Assembly: GCA_963707665.1 (NCBI GenBank)
Contig: CAVPQU010000018.1
Location: 310,001 to 374,000, forward strand
Direction: 5' to 3'
Source of the DNA: DATJCV01 sp963707665
GTDB lineage: Bacteria > Pseudomonadota > Gammaproteobacteria > Burkholderiales > Burkholderiaceae_D
DNA length: 64,000 nucleotides
Shown here: positions 41,773 through 51,344 of the stretch, in pieces
How the letters are laid out: every line of letters starts with the position of its first letter
Position numbering within the stretch: the first letter of the stretch is position 1
Notes under the pieces: model-generated
Told to the model about the DNA's origin: nothing
The model's database searches: none
The model's input: the letters and a program-made list of their open reading frames with translations, nothing else
Position numbers and translations under genes: made by a program

Positions 41773-42768
41773 ATGCACGCCACCCTGCCGTTATTGATCA
41801 AGACCGATTTTCCGGCGATTCGCCGCCGGCGCACCGAAACCTTGCAGGTCAATCTCGGTTATCTGTGCAACCAGACTTGCGTGCACTGCCATGTGAATGC
41901 CGGGCCGACCCGCACCGAAGAACAGATGACGCTGGAAACGGTCGAGCTGGTGCTGGATGTATTGCGCGCCGGGGGTATCACGACGCTGGATCTGACCGGC
42001 GGCGCGCCGGAGATGAACCGGCACTTCCGTTACCTGGTGCAAGCCGCACGCGGGCTGGGCGTCGAAGTGATGGATCGTTGCAACCTGACAGTGCTGGAGC
42101 TGCCCGGCCAGGAAACGCTGGCGGAATTCCTGGCGCAGCAGGAAGTGCAGATCGTGGCCTCGCTGCCATGCTATTCGGAAGACAATGTCGACCGCCAGCG
42201 CGGCAAGGGCGTGTTCGATGCCAGCATTCGGGCGCTGCAACGGCTGAACCGGCTCGGCTATGGCATGTCCGACGCCGGCGGCCTGCAACTGCACCTGGTA
42301 TACAACCCGCAGGGTCCGTCGCTGCCGCCACCGCAGGCGGCGCTGAAAGCCGATTACGACCGTTTCCTCGGCGAGCATTTCGGCGTGCGCTTCAATCACC
42401 TGTACACCATCACCAACATGCCGATCCAGCGCTTCGGCAGCACGCTGATTTCAAAAGGGCAGTTCCACGGCTATATGGAATTGCTGCGCGGCGCCCACCG
42501 CAAGGACAATCTGGAAGGCGTAATGTGCCGCTCGATGCTGTCGGTCGACTGGCAGGGTTACCTGTTCGATTGCGATTTCAACCAGATGTTGGGATTGCCG
42601 TTGCGGCATGAGGGTCACGGCCGCGCGCATCTGTCGGATTTGCTCGCGCGCGACCTGGAGGGCAACCCGATTGCGGTGGCCGACCATTGCTGGGGCTGCA
42701 CCGCCGGCGCCGGCAGCAGTTGCGGCGGCGCGCTGGCACCGGCGGCGTTGGCCGAACGCAGCGCTTGA
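41773..42768 (+). CDS. arsS: ArsS-type radical SAM / Cys-rich protein
   Basis: Radical SAM enzyme with the C-terminal Cys-rich domain of the family called arsenosugar biosynthesis protein ArsS. The 331-residue protein has the cluster motif C-N-Q-T-C-V-H-C (Cys32, 36, 39), then L-D-L-T-G-G-A-P-E-M-N, and near the C terminus D-C-D-F-N-Q-M-L-G and C-W-G-C-T-A-G-A-G-S-S-C. In the arsenosugar route ArsS is thought to transfer a 5'-deoxyadenosyl group to dimethylarsenic. No arsM methyltransferase gene is in the window. The neighbours on both sides suit this route. Confidence 0.85.
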   Translation: MHATLPLLIKTDFPAIRRRRTETLQVNLGYLCNQTCVHCHVNAGPTRTEEQMTLETVELVLDVLRAGGITTLDLTGGAPEMNRHFRYLVQAARGLGVEVMDRCNLTVLELPGQETLAEFLAQQEVQIVASLPCYSEDNVDRQRGKGVFDASIRALQRLNRLGYGMSDAGGLQLHLVYNPQGPSLPPPQAALKADYDRFLGEHFGVRFNHLYTITNMPIQRFGSTLISKGQFHGYMELLRGAHRKDNLEGVMCRSMLSVDWQGYLFDCDFNQMLGLPLRHEGHGRAHLSDLLARDLEGNPIAVADHCWGCTAGAGSSCGGALAPAALAERSA

Positions 42769-42832
42769 AGCTGCATCGACTCGTCATCGTGCACCGCGCC
42801 GCTGGCTGGACCGGCCTGAGAGCAGGACGGCC

Positions 42833-44980
42833 GTGCTAAAAAAACGCCTGCTGGTGCTGGTTCTGCTGCTGGCAGTCGGTATTTTTTTCGCGCTCGGCTG
42901 GCAGCGTTTTCTGAGCTTCGATGCCTTGAAGGAGCAACACCAGGCCTTGCAACTGCAGGCACGCCTGCATCCATTCGCCAGTGCCGGGCTGTTTTTTGTT
43001 GGCTACGCGCTGATCACTGCGTTATCCGTGCCGGGCGCTACCGTCCTGACGCTGGCGGCCGGCGCGATTTTCGGCCTTGGTTGGGGGACGCTGATTGCGT
43101 CGTTTGCCGCCACTGCCGGCGCCACGCTGGCATTCCTGTCCGCTCGCTTCCTGCTGCGCGACGCGGTGCAACAGCGCTACGGCCACCGCTTGCACGTATT
43201 CAATGACGGCATCGCCCGGGATGGCGCGTTCTACCTGCTGACCCTGCGCCTGTTGCCGATGGTGCCGTTCGTGCTCATCAATCTGCTGATGGGCCTGACG
43301 CCGATCCGGCTCTGGACTTATTACTGGGTCAGCCAACTGGGGATGCTGCCGGGCGCGCTGGTGTATGTGTATGCCGGCACGCAATTGGCGCAGATCGGCG
43401 CGCCGCAAGACATCCTGTCGCCCGGGCTGATCTGGGCCTTCGTGCTGCTTGGCATATTCCCGCTGCTGGCGAAACAAGCGATCGCATGGCTGCGGACGCG
43501 CCGCCTCTATGCCCGTTGGCCGCGACCGCGGCGCGTCGATTACAACCTGGTCGTGATCGGCGCCGGCGCGGCAGGGCTGGTGACTTCCTATCTCGGCGCG
43601 GCGGTGAAGGCGAAAGTGGCGCTGATCGAGCGCGAGCAAATGGGTGGCGATTGTTTGTACACCGGCTGCGTGCCGTCCAAGGCGTTGATACGCAGCGCCC
43701 GGCTGGCAGCGGAAATGCGCCGTGCCAGCGAATTCGGCCTGGGCGCCGTCTCACCCGAAATCGATTTCGCCGCAGTGATGCAGCGCGTGCAGCGCGTGAT
43801 TCAGACCATCGAGCCGCACGATGCCCCTGAACGCTATCGCCAGCTGGGGGTTGAGTGCGTGGCCGGCAACGCCCGCATCGTCTCGCCATTCGCGGTGCAG
43901 GTCACGGCCGCCGATGGCAGCGTGCGCACCCTGAGCACGCGCAGCATCGTGATCGCAGCGGGAGCGCGGCCGTTGGTGCCGCCGATTGCCGGGTTGGAGG
44001 AGGTCGGCTATGTCACTTCCGACACGATCTGGCAGTTGCGCGCATTACCGCAGCGGCTGCTGGTGCTGGGTGGCGGCGCCGTCGGCTGCGAGCTGGCGCA
44101 GGCTTTTGCTCGGCTAGGTGCGCAAGTGACGGTGGTGGAAGTGGCGTCGCGTCTCCTGGCGCGCGAAGACGAGGAAGTGTCGGCGCTGGTGGCGGAGCGT
44201 TTTAGGGCGGAACAGATACGCGTGCTGACCGGCTGCGCCGTCAGCCATTTCACGCTGGCAGATGGCGAGAAAACCATGTTGGCTGAGCAGGACGGCGAGC
44301 CATTGCAAGTCGGCTTCGACCTGCTGCTATGCGCGCTCGGGCGCGTCGCCAACACCGCCGGCTACGGGCTGGAAGAGATGGGCATCGGCACGACGCCGGC
44401 GAGCACGGTCGAGACCAACGAATATCTGCAAACCCTGTACCCGAATATCTACGCCGCCGGCGATGTTGCCGGGCCATTCCAGTATACGCATGCGGCCGCG
44501 CACCAGGCCTGGCATGCGGCAGTGAATGCGCTGTTCGGCCGCTTCAAGCTGTTTCGAGTCGACTATGCGGTGCTGCCGGCGGCGGTGTTTGTCGAGCCGG
44601 AGCTGGCGCGGGTCGGCCTGAACGAGCAACAGGCGCAGGCGCGCAAGATAGCGGTTGAAGTCACGCGCTACCAGTTGGATGAACTGGACCGGGCGATCGT
44701 CGACGAAGCCGCGCAGGGTTTCATCAAGGTGCTGACCGTGCCGGGCAGCGACCGCATCCTCGGCGTCACCATCGTCGGCGCGCACGCGGCCGAGCTGATT
44801 GCCGAATATGCGCTGGCGATGAAACACGGGCTGGGATTGAACAAGATTCTGGCCACGGTGCATCTGTACCCGAGCATGATGGAAGCCAATAAATACGTGG
44901 CAGGCGCATGGAAGCGCGCCCATGCGCCGGCGCGCCTGCTGGCATGGGCAGGGCGCTATCAGCGCTGGCGCCGTGGCTAG
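42833..44980 (+). CDS. TVP38/DedA-like membrane domain fused to a disulfide flavoreductase
   Basis: Fusion protein of 715 residues. Residues about 5-215 form a TVP38/TMEM64 (VTT-type) membrane domain with G-A-I-F-G-L-G-W-G and L-R-L-L-P-M-V-P-F. Residues about 236-715 form a class I pyridine nucleotide-disulfide reductase like mercuric reductase or dihydrolipoamide dehydrogenase: V-V-I-G-A-G-A-A-G-L, redox pair C-L-Y-T-G-C (Cys274/279), NAD(P) loop L-G-G-G-A-V-G-C-E-L, and the C-terminal H-L-Y-P-S-M-M-E. The start is GTG at 42833. It is read in the same direction as arsS and the glycosyltransferase gene 4 bp downstream. The substrate is unknown; a membrane-bound role in reducing an arsenic or thiol compound is speculation. 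Confidence 0.85.
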   Translation: MLKKRLLVLVLLLAVGIFFALGWQRFLSFDALKEQHQALQLQARLHPFASAGLFFVGYALITALSVPGATVLTLAAGAIFGLGWGTLIASFAATAGATLAFLSARFLLRDAVQQRYGHRLHVFNDGIARDGAFYLLTLRLLPMVPFVLINLLMGLTPIRLWTYYWVSQLGMLPGALVYVYAGTQLAQIGAPQDILSPGLIWAFVLLGIFPLLAKQAIAWLRTRRLYARWPRPRRVDYNLVVIGAGAAGLVTSYLGAAVKAKVALIEREQMGGDCLYTGCVPSKALIRSARLAAEMRRASEFGLGAVSPEIDFAAVMQRVQRVIQTIEPHDAPERYRQLGVECVAGNARIVSPFAVQVTAADGSVRTLSTRSIVIAAGARPLVPPIAGLEEVGYVTSDTIWQLRALPQRLLVLGGGAVGCELAQAFARLGAQVTVVEVASRLLAREDEEVSALVAERFRAEQIRVLTGCAVSHFTLADGEKTMLAEQDGEPLQVGFDLLLCALGRVANTAGYGLEEMGIGTTPASTVETNEYLQTLYPNIYAAGDVAGPFQYTHAAAHQAWHAAVNALFGRFKLFRVDYAVLPAAVFVEPELARVGLNEQQAQARKIAVEVTRYQLDELDRAIVDEAAQGFIKVLTVPGSDRILGVTIVGAHAAELIAEYALAMKHGLGLNKILATVHLYPSMMEANKYVAGAWKRAHAPARLLAWAGRYQRWRRG

Positions 44981-44984
44981 GCCC

Positions 44985-45683
44985 ATGTCCTTGTCGATGC
45001 TGTCGGTGATCGTGCCGGTCTGGAACGAGGCCGCGGGAATCGAGGCAGCGCTGCGGCGGCTGGCGCCGTATCGCGCGCAGGGCGCCGAGCTGATCGTGGT
45101 GGATGGCGGCAGCAGCGACGCTACGGTAGCGCGGGCACGGCCGCTGGTCGATCAGGTCCTGCGGTCGGCGCGCGGCCGAGCCGCGCAAATGAATGCCGGC
45201 GCGCAGCAGGCACGTGGCACGGTGCTGCTGTTCCTGCATGCCGACACCGTGTTGCCGGCCGCCGCCGGAGCAATGCTGGTAGCGGCGCTGGCGCACCATC
45301 ATTGGGGCCGTTTCGACGTCACGATCGATGGCGCCCACCCGATGCTCAGGGTGGTGGCGGCACTGATGAACCTGCGCTCGCGCCTAACCGGCATCGCCAC
45401 CGGCGACCAGGCCATCTTCGTACGGCGCCAGGCGTTTGGCGCAGTGGGCGGGTACGCGGCGCTGCCGCTGATGGAAGACATCGAGTTGTGCAAGAGACTG
45501 AAACGCATCGGGCCACCGGCCAGCCTGTATGCGCGCGTCGTGACCTCTGGCCGGCGCTGGGAAAAACATGGGGTCTGGCGTACCATTTTCCTGATGTGGC
45601 GACTGCGCCTGGCTTATTTCTGCGGCGCCGATCCGCACCGGCTGGAACGCATCTACCACGGGCACGCCGACGACCTGGCATGA
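44985..45683 (+). CDS. Family 2 glycosyltransferase of the radical SAM-associated type (TIGR04283-like)
   Basis: GT-A glycosyltransferase of 232 residues. It has the N-terminal V-I-V-P-V-W-N-E, V-D-G-G-S-S-D and the D-x-D-type F-L-H-A-D-T motif, and the later L-M-E-D-I-E-L. Members of this subfamily often lie beside ArsS-type radical SAM genes and the DUF2064 partner, as here. The start at 44985 lies 4 bp after the fusion gene, and the stop overlaps the next gene (ATGA). Acceptor unknown; a sugar acceptor in an arsenosugar-like product is inference. Confidence 0.85.
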   Translation: MSLSMLSVIVPVWNEAAGIEAALRRLAPYRAQGAELIVVDGGSSDATVARARPLVDQVLRSARGRAAQMNAGAQQARGTVLLFLHADTVLPAAAGAMLVAALAHHHWGRFDVTIDGAHPMLRVVAALMNLRSRLTGIATGDQAIFVRRQAFGAVGGYAALPLMEDIELCKRLKRIGPPASLYARVVTSGRRWEKHGVWRTIFLMWRLRLAYFCGADPHRLERIYHGHADDLA

Positions 45684-46354
45684 CACCTGATCAGCTCCCT
45701 TTCCATATCGCCGTATTTGCGCGCGCACCGCGGGCCGGGCACGCCAAAACCAGGCTGATGCCATTACTGGGCGCGGTTGGCGCCGCCGCCGCTCAGCGTG
45801 CGATGAGCTTGCGCACGCTGCAGGTGGCCGCTGCTGCTGCGCCGGGACAGGTCTCGCTGTGGGCTGCCGATACGCCTGATGATCCGTTTTTTGTCGAATG
45901 CGCGCAACGCTTTGGCCTGAGCCGCCAGCTGCAAAGCGCCGGCGACCTTGGCGATCGCATGGCGTCCTGTTTGCAACAGCTATCGCGGAGCCGGACGGTA
46001 TTGCTGATCGGCACCGACTGTCCAGTATGGAGCGTGGCCGCTTTTGCTGCTGCTGCGCGCGCGCTCGAAGAGGGCGCGCACCTGGTGTTTACACCGGCCG
46101 AAGATGGCGGCTATGTATTGGTTGGTGTACGGCGTGGGGCGCCGGTGCCGATACCGGCATTTCAAGGTATCGCGTGGGGCAGTGATCAGGTAATGGCGCA
46201 GAGCCGTGCACGACTGGCCGCACTTGGTTGGCAATGCGGCCGCGAATGGCGTGAGCTGCCCGCATTGTGGGATATCGATACGCCGCAGGATTACTTGCGT
46301 GCATGCGGTGAAGGATTACTGGTTGACGACACATTGCAAAATAAAAACGGCTGA
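45680..46354 (+). CDS. DUF2064 nucleotidyl/glycosyltransferase-like protein (TIGR04282-like)
   Basis: Protein of 224 residues of the DUF2064 group, distantly related to sugar nucleotidyltransferases. The N terminus has A-V-F-A-R-A-P-R-A-G-H-A-K-T-R-L, the middle L-I-G-T-D-C-P and F-T-P-A-E-D-G-G-Y, and the end L-W-D-I-D-T-P-Q-D-Y. The start ATG overlaps the previous stop codon (ATGA), suggesting translational coupling. It ends the five-gene block that begins with the phosphorylase. Confidence 0.85.
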   Translation: MTPDQLPFHIAVFARAPRAGHAKTRLMPLLGAVGAAAAQRAMSLRTLQVAAAAAPGQVSLWAADTPDDPFFVECAQRFGLSRQLQSAGDLGDRMASCLQQLSRSRTVLLIGTDCPVWSVAAFAAAARALEEGAHLVFTPAEDGGYVLVGVRRGAPVPIPAFQGIAWGSDQVMAQSRARLAALGWQCGREWRELPALWDIDTPQDYLRACGEGLLVDDTLQNKNG

Positions 46355-46503
46355 ATTTGTGCCATATTTTCCAAGGCGCAATTTGTACGTTTTTTATCCA
46401 ACAAAATACTGATGCTCGACAAGAAAACAGCATCCTTCTCTTCGATCGCGTGGGTTTCAGCGCCTAAGCTAAGAATAAACTCTGCTGAAATCAGGAGCAC
46501 AAC

Positions 46504-46752
46504 ATGACCCCGGAAGAAATCGTTGCTGAAATCAGCCGCACCAATCGGACCGTGCTTTGTTTGCAGAAAGACCTGCAAGCATTGACACAGGATGACGTGC
46601 TGTCGCTCATGGACGCCGCCGCGTTGCGCGGTTTTCGCTTTGGCAGCAATGTTGCGTTGTCGATGCTGCAAGGAGAACTGGTGGTTCGCCTGTCGCAATA
46701 CAAAGGGTGGAACGCCACCATGGATAGCAGCGTCACAGCAAGGCGCTCTTAG
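46504..46752 (+). CDS. Hypothetical protein of 82 residues
   Basis: Small frame starting M-T-P-E-E-I-V-A-E-I-S-R and ending T-A-R-R-S; not recognised. An AGGAG sits 8 bases before the ATG. The sequence has amphipathic helical stretches (V-L-C-L-Q-K-D-L-Q-A-L and D-V-L-S-L-M-D-A-A) but no membrane segment. It lies 21 bp before hmgA on the same strand and may be cotranscribed. Confidence 0.5.
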   Translation: MTPEEIVAEISRTNRTVLCLQKDLQALTQDDVLSLMDAAALRGFRFGSNVALSMLQGELVVRLSQYKGWNATMDSSVTARRS

Positions 46753-46773
46753 CGTTTCGTTCCTTTGCTTTCC

Positions 46774-48109
46774 ATGAATGCTGGCAAGCATGGCAAGGCA
46801 GCGGCGGTGGCCGCCGACGCGATCGGGTATCAGTCAGGCTTCGGCAATGCATTCGCTACCGAGGCTTTGCCCGGCGCCTTGCCCGTTGGTCGAAATTCGC
46901 CGCAAAAAATCCGCTACGGCCTCTATGCGGAACAATTTTCAGGTACCGCGTTTACCGCGCCACGCAAGGACAATCGCCGCTCGTGGTTATACCGAATGCG
47001 GCCGGCGGTGGTGCATGGGCCGTTTCAGCGGCTGGATAACCGCCTGCTCCGAAGTGCGCCATTCAATGACATCGACGCGTCGCCAAACCAGTTGCGCTGG
47101 GACCCGTTTCCGCTGCCATCCAGCGCGACCGATTTTATCGATGGCTTGACCACGATCGCCGGCAATGGCGATTGCGCATTGCAAACCGGGATCGGCATCC
47201 ATTTGTATGGCGCCAATCGTTCGATGCAAGATCGATTTTTTTACAATGCCGACGGCGAATTGTTGATGGTGCCGCAACAGGGGCGGCTGCGGCTAATGAC
47301 TGAATTGGGCATCCTTGACGCCGCGCCGGGGGAAATTGCGGTACTGCCGCGCGGCATGCGCTTCCGCGTTGAATTACCCGAAGGTACGGCGCGCGGCTAT
47401 CTCTGTGAAAACTATGGCGCCCTGTTGCGGCTGCCCGAATTGGGGCCGATCGGCGCCAACGGCTTGGCCAATCCCCGCGATTTCCTGACCCCGGTAGCTG
47501 CCTACGAAGAGCGTGAAGGCAATTTTGAGCTGGTATCGAAATTCATGGGCCAGCTTTGGCGTGCCGACATCGACCACTCACCACTGGACGTGGTCGCCTG
47601 GCACGGCAATTATGCGCCGTACAAATATGATCTGGCGCGCTTCAATACGGTCAACACCGTCAGCTTCGATCACCCTGATCCGTCGATTTTTACCGTATTG
47701 ACGTCGCCGTCGGATACAGCTGGCATCGCCAACGTTGATTTTGTCATCTTTCCACCACGCTGGATGGTGGCCGAAAATACCTTCCGGCCACCATGGTTCC
47801 ATCGCAATGTGATGAGCGAATACATGGGCCTGGTGCATGGCGCCTATGACGCCAAGGCGGAAGGATTCTTGCCTGGCGGCGGCAGCTTGCACAATTGCAT
47901 GTCCGGCCACGGTCCCGACGCCACCACGTTTCGAGCGTGCCAGCAATGCTCGACTGGCACCCCAAAAAATTGACAATACGTTGGCGTTCATGTTCGAAAG
48001 CCGTTATGTCATCAAGCCAACGCGCGCCGCGCTGGAAGCACCGCAGTTGCAGAAGGCTTATCTTGACTGCTGGCAGGGATTGACAAAAAATTTCAGCAAA
48101 GAGGCGTGA
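46774..48109 (+). CDS. hmgA: Homogentisate 1,2-dioxygenase, with one frame change
   Basis: Iron enzyme that opens the ring of homogentisate in tyrosine and phenylalanine catabolism. It has Y-Q-S-G-F-G-N-A-F near residue 16, P-F-H-type and R-N-V-M-S-E-Y-M-G motifs near 345 (His and Glu iron ligands) and H-N-C-M-S-G-H-G-P-D near 380. An extra T in the run at 47929-47931, before E-R-A-S-N-A-R-L, splits the frame; the second piece ends at 48109 (K-N-F-S-K-E-A). Repaired length is 444 residues, normal. The start at 46774 is chosen over a TTG three codons earlier. The next genes of the route are not in the window. Confidence 0.95.
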
Positions 48110-48340
48110 CCAGCCTTGATGGCAGAAATTTGTCGTTCTTGTGATCGGAAGGAGGGCTATCGTCTGGCGAGCATATCGGCAAGCCGCTTCATGCTGTAGC
48201 GACCGTTTTAAAGAATCGTCCAGGCTGATTTGCCTTTCTCTGTCTTTGCCAAATTTCGCAGAAATTCACTTCTCTACTACGGAGTGGGATAACGAGGCGT
48301 TCTTGCAGCGAATACCTCGTTACCCTGTGCCTAAGGCCAC

Positions 48341-48856
48341 TTATTTCCCGGCCCCTCCACCTCCCGCGCCACCGCCTGCGCCTCCAGAACCGCCACCGCC
48401 TGTACCGCCTCCGGAAGCGCCACCGCCCATGCCCCCTCCAGAAGCGCCACCGCCCATGCCGCCTCCAGAAGCGCCACCGCCCATGCCGCCGCCCGAAGAA
48501 GAGCCATTTGTGCCACCCGACGGAGCGCCGCTCATACCGCCTGACGAATCGGAGCTACCCGAACTGGAGGACCCGGATGTCCCCGAATCGGATGGTGAAC
48601 TGGGGCTAGCCGATGTTCCCGGCGCACAATCGCCGCTCGAGGAAGAACTGCTGGATGAGCCCGGAGGGCAATCCGGCTTCGAGCTCGAGCTGCCGGTGGA
48701 CGAGCCGCTTGTACCTCCGGATGTCCCTGAACTGGATGAGCCGGTTCCTGTGCTCGTTGAGCTACCGCTACTCGGGTCAGATGATGATGTCTGCGCTAGC
48801 GCCAGACCGGCGGTGGCCATCAGCGCGACGAGTAGTGTGGATGATAATGTACGCAT
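48341..48856 (-). CDS. Secreted Ser/Gly-rich low-complexity protein
   Basis: Protein of 171 residues of unknown function. A good signal peptide (M-R-T-L-S-S-T-L-L-V-A-L-M-A, cleavage near A-L-A-Q) precedes a Ser/Thr/Gly/Asp-rich region with S-S-S-G-T-S-G-G-T-S-G. The C-terminal third consists of repeated G-G-G-M-G-G-G-A-S units. No Cys motif, membrane segment or catalytic motif is seen. The complementary-strand reading is Pro-rich and has no signal peptide, so I take it as a shadow. It is convergent with hmgA. Confidence 0.65.
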   Translation of the reverse strand: MRTLSSTLLVALMATAGLALAQTSSSDPSSGSSTSTGTGSSSSGTSGGTSGSSTGSSSSKPDCPPGSSSSSSSSGDCAPGTSASPSSPSDSGTSGSSSSGSSDSSGGMSGAPSGGTNGSSSGGGMGGGASGGGMGGGASGGGMGGGASGGGTGGGGSGGAGGGAGGGGAGK

Positions 48857-50091
48857 ATTTCCTCCGATGAAAATAGAAAGCAGACCACTATCGTCAGCAA
48901 ATTTTGTACCACCTTTTTCGGCATGGTTTCTGCCAGAGGGCGAATCGCGAGACTGTTCGGTTGTAGATGCGGACCAATGTTGAAGACCACTACGCCATCA
49001 GACAGGAACTGGATCGGCGTTGATAATTGAGGCCGGTGTGATTGCATGCGTAGAAGTGTATTGGCCATTTTTCCGGCCAGTGCGCACGTCTTTGAGCCTA
49101 CATTGACGCCTGTAGTTGGTTCTGTGGGGGTTACTGTCGATTCATGCCCATCTAGCCGTCATCGTTGCAGGCGTTGTTGAGGCCTTGGCCATGGCGTCCA
49201 GCAGGCTCTCATCAGGAGCCCGCAGTGACTTGCGTTGCGGTATTGCGTGACGTGCTGTTACTGGATGGTTGTAATTGCCGCACGCTACAGGATCGGCAAG
49301 CGAAGTCCGTCGTTCAGGCAATACAAGGGCATTTGAAATTTCGGTGTTACGCCAGTCGGTGTCTGCCGCTTGGTGACCGGCGCTGTCGACAATTCATGAC
49401 AGGGCTCGTGTCCGTCATCGCCTGGCACCGGGCACGCACCCCGCCTCAGGCTGTCCAATGGCCACCGATATGGCGATATATGAAGAGCAGATTCCGTGTA
49501 ACAGAGCGAGCCCATCTGGCGTCGGCTGGCGCTCCACGCCAGCTACCGGTTCTCGTTGATCACCCATCCCAAGCGTTGTGCGCCGGGTCCTTGGAATAGG
49601 CAATGCGGGCGGCTTTGATCGATCGCGTAAAAGCGCCATGTGATGACGCGTATCTTTTACAAAGCGACGTAAAAAAATCAATTTTCAGAATCACGTTCTT
49701 GAGTTTCGACAAGGATCTGTTTGCGCCAAGTAGCCAGACTATCGAGTTGTGGCCTTTGCAATCCGTTTGCCCAATTCCGGCGACGACTGTTTTGTCGGCT
49801 CCATTACTCAGCGGTCCAGTCGTTTTCAGGTATGGCTTGAGGGTCCATGACGACAGCCGGGATGTCGAAGCTCAGGCAGGTGGTGTCGATGTCCATCCTG
49901 TTCGAGATCGACGCCGGCGAGCACCGCAACCGCATCGGAAATCATTGCGTTGTTGCTCAGTGCGAAGCTCATGACTATTGATCGACGACAAGCTGATGCG
50001 CGTCAACTAGGCACTCGATTTCTTTGTAATGGTATTGCCATCCGCGTAATCTCATTCGCTCGAGAATGCAGAATTGCAAGGAGATAACATC
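48857..50091. other. 1.2 kb without a recognisable gene
   Basis: Only short, unrelated frames occur on either strand, none with a recognisable domain or ribosome-binding site. The left end must hold the promoter of the secreted protein gene and the right end that of the liv operon. It may contain decayed mobile or other genes, but no remnant could be identified. Confidence 0.4.
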
Positions 50092-51324
50092 ATGTTGCAC
50101 GGCTTTCTTCGCTTTGTCCGTTTATTTTGGACATTCTTGTTTGCATTGCTGGCCGCCGCATCGCTAGCCGCGTTTCCTGCCGCCGCTCTGGCACAGGATG
50201 TGGTGCTGGGAGCGTCCGTGCAACTCACTGGACCGGTCGCCAATACCGGCCGCTATTACCGCGACGCCTATCAGATCACGATCGACAAGATCAATGCCGC
50301 CGGCGGCGTCAAAATCGGCGGCCAGTCGCACAAATTGGCACTGAAACTGTATGACAATCAATCCGACGTGAATCTGAGCGTGCGCCAGTACACGCAACTG
50401 GTGTCGCAGGACAAGGTACAGCTGCTACTGGGGCCGTTCGCCAGCAATTTCGCCTTGGCCGATTCGGCGGTATCGGAGAAATACAAGGTGCCAATGGTGC
50501 AGGGTGGCGGCGCTTCCGACCAGATTTTCGCGCGCAAATTCAAATACATCTTCGGCACCCTGGCGCCGGCCAGCAATTATTTCGGCAGCACCATCGACAT
50601 GCTGAAGGCACTGAAGACGCCACCCAAAACCGTGGCGCTGCTGTACGCCGATGATTCCTTTGACGTTTCGGTGGCAACCGGAACGCGGCCGCTCTTGAAG
50701 AAAGCCGGCTTCGACATCGTGCTGGACGAACGCTACAGCAGCAATACCAGCGACTTCAATTCACTGCTGTCGCAAATCAAAAGCAAAAACGTCGATGCGG
50801 TGCTGGTGGCCGGGCATGAAACCGAGATCCTGAATTTCGTGCGGCAGGCCAAGAGCCTGGCGGTGGCGCCGAAGATGTATTCGTTCACGGTCGGCGTGCC
50901 GAGCGAGGACTTCCGCAAGGCGCTCGGCGCCGACGCCGACTATGCATTCGGCATGACGGCCTGGCTGCCGTCGCCGGCGCTGAAGGATCGCTGGTTTGGG
51001 GATGCGGAAAAATTCGCCCAGGAATACAAGGCCAAATATGGATACGACCCCGATTACCATGCGGCGTCCGGCGCCGCCGATGTCGAGGCACTGGTGCAGG
51101 CGATGGAGGACGCGGGCAGCATGGAGCCGCAGAAAGTGCGCGATGCGCTGGCAAAAATCAAGTTCGACAGCCTGTATGGCCCGATTGCATTTGGGGCTAA
51201 CGGCCAGATCGATTTGCCGCAGGTGGTGATTCAGGTGCAGGGCAATGCGCTGGCGGAAATCTATGACGCCAAGGGTTTTGTCACGCAGCCGAAATATCCG
51301 ATGCCGGCCTGGAACGCGCGTTAG
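50092..51324 (+). CDS. Branched-chain amino acid-type ABC transporter binding protein
   Basis: Periplasmic ligand-binding protein of 410 residues (Peripla_BP_6 family). The signal peptide has a hydrophobic core L-F-A-L-L-A-A-A-S-L-A-A and a cleavage site near A-L-A-Q-D. The mature protein starts V-V-L-G-A-S-V-Q-L-T-G-P-V-A-N-T-G. The ATG at 50092 follows AAGGAG. It is the first gene of a five-gene transporter operon. Its ligand could be a branched-chain amino acid, another amino acid, urea or an amide; the sequence alone does not tell. Confidence 0.93.
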   Translation: MLHGFLRFVRLFWTFLFALLAAASLAAFPAAALAQDVVLGASVQLTGPVANTGRYYRDAYQITIDKINAAGGVKIGGQSHKLALKLYDNQSDVNLSVRQYTQLVSQDKVQLLLGPFASNFALADSAVSEKYKVPMVQGGGASDQIFARKFKYIFGTLAPASNYFGSTIDMLKALKTPPKTVALLYADDSFDVSVATGTRPLLKKAGFDIVLDERYSSNTSDFNSLLSQIKSKNVDAVLVAGHETEILNFVRQAKSLAVAPKMYSFTVGVPSEDFRKALGADADYAFGMTAWLPSPALKDRWFGDAEKFAQEYKAKYGYDPDYHAASGAADVEALVQAMEDAGSMEPQKVRDALAKIKFDSLYGPIAFGANGQIDLPQVVIQVQGNALAEIYDAKGFVTQPKYPMPAWNAR

Positions 51325-51344
51325 GTCGCGGCGAAGGCGCAGCC

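Noticed and set aside
48141..48983. Long Pro-rich open frame (280 codons) on the plus strand
   Set aside because: It is the complement of the Ser/Gly-rich gene, has no ribosome-binding site or signal peptide, and its repeats only mirror the opposite strand.
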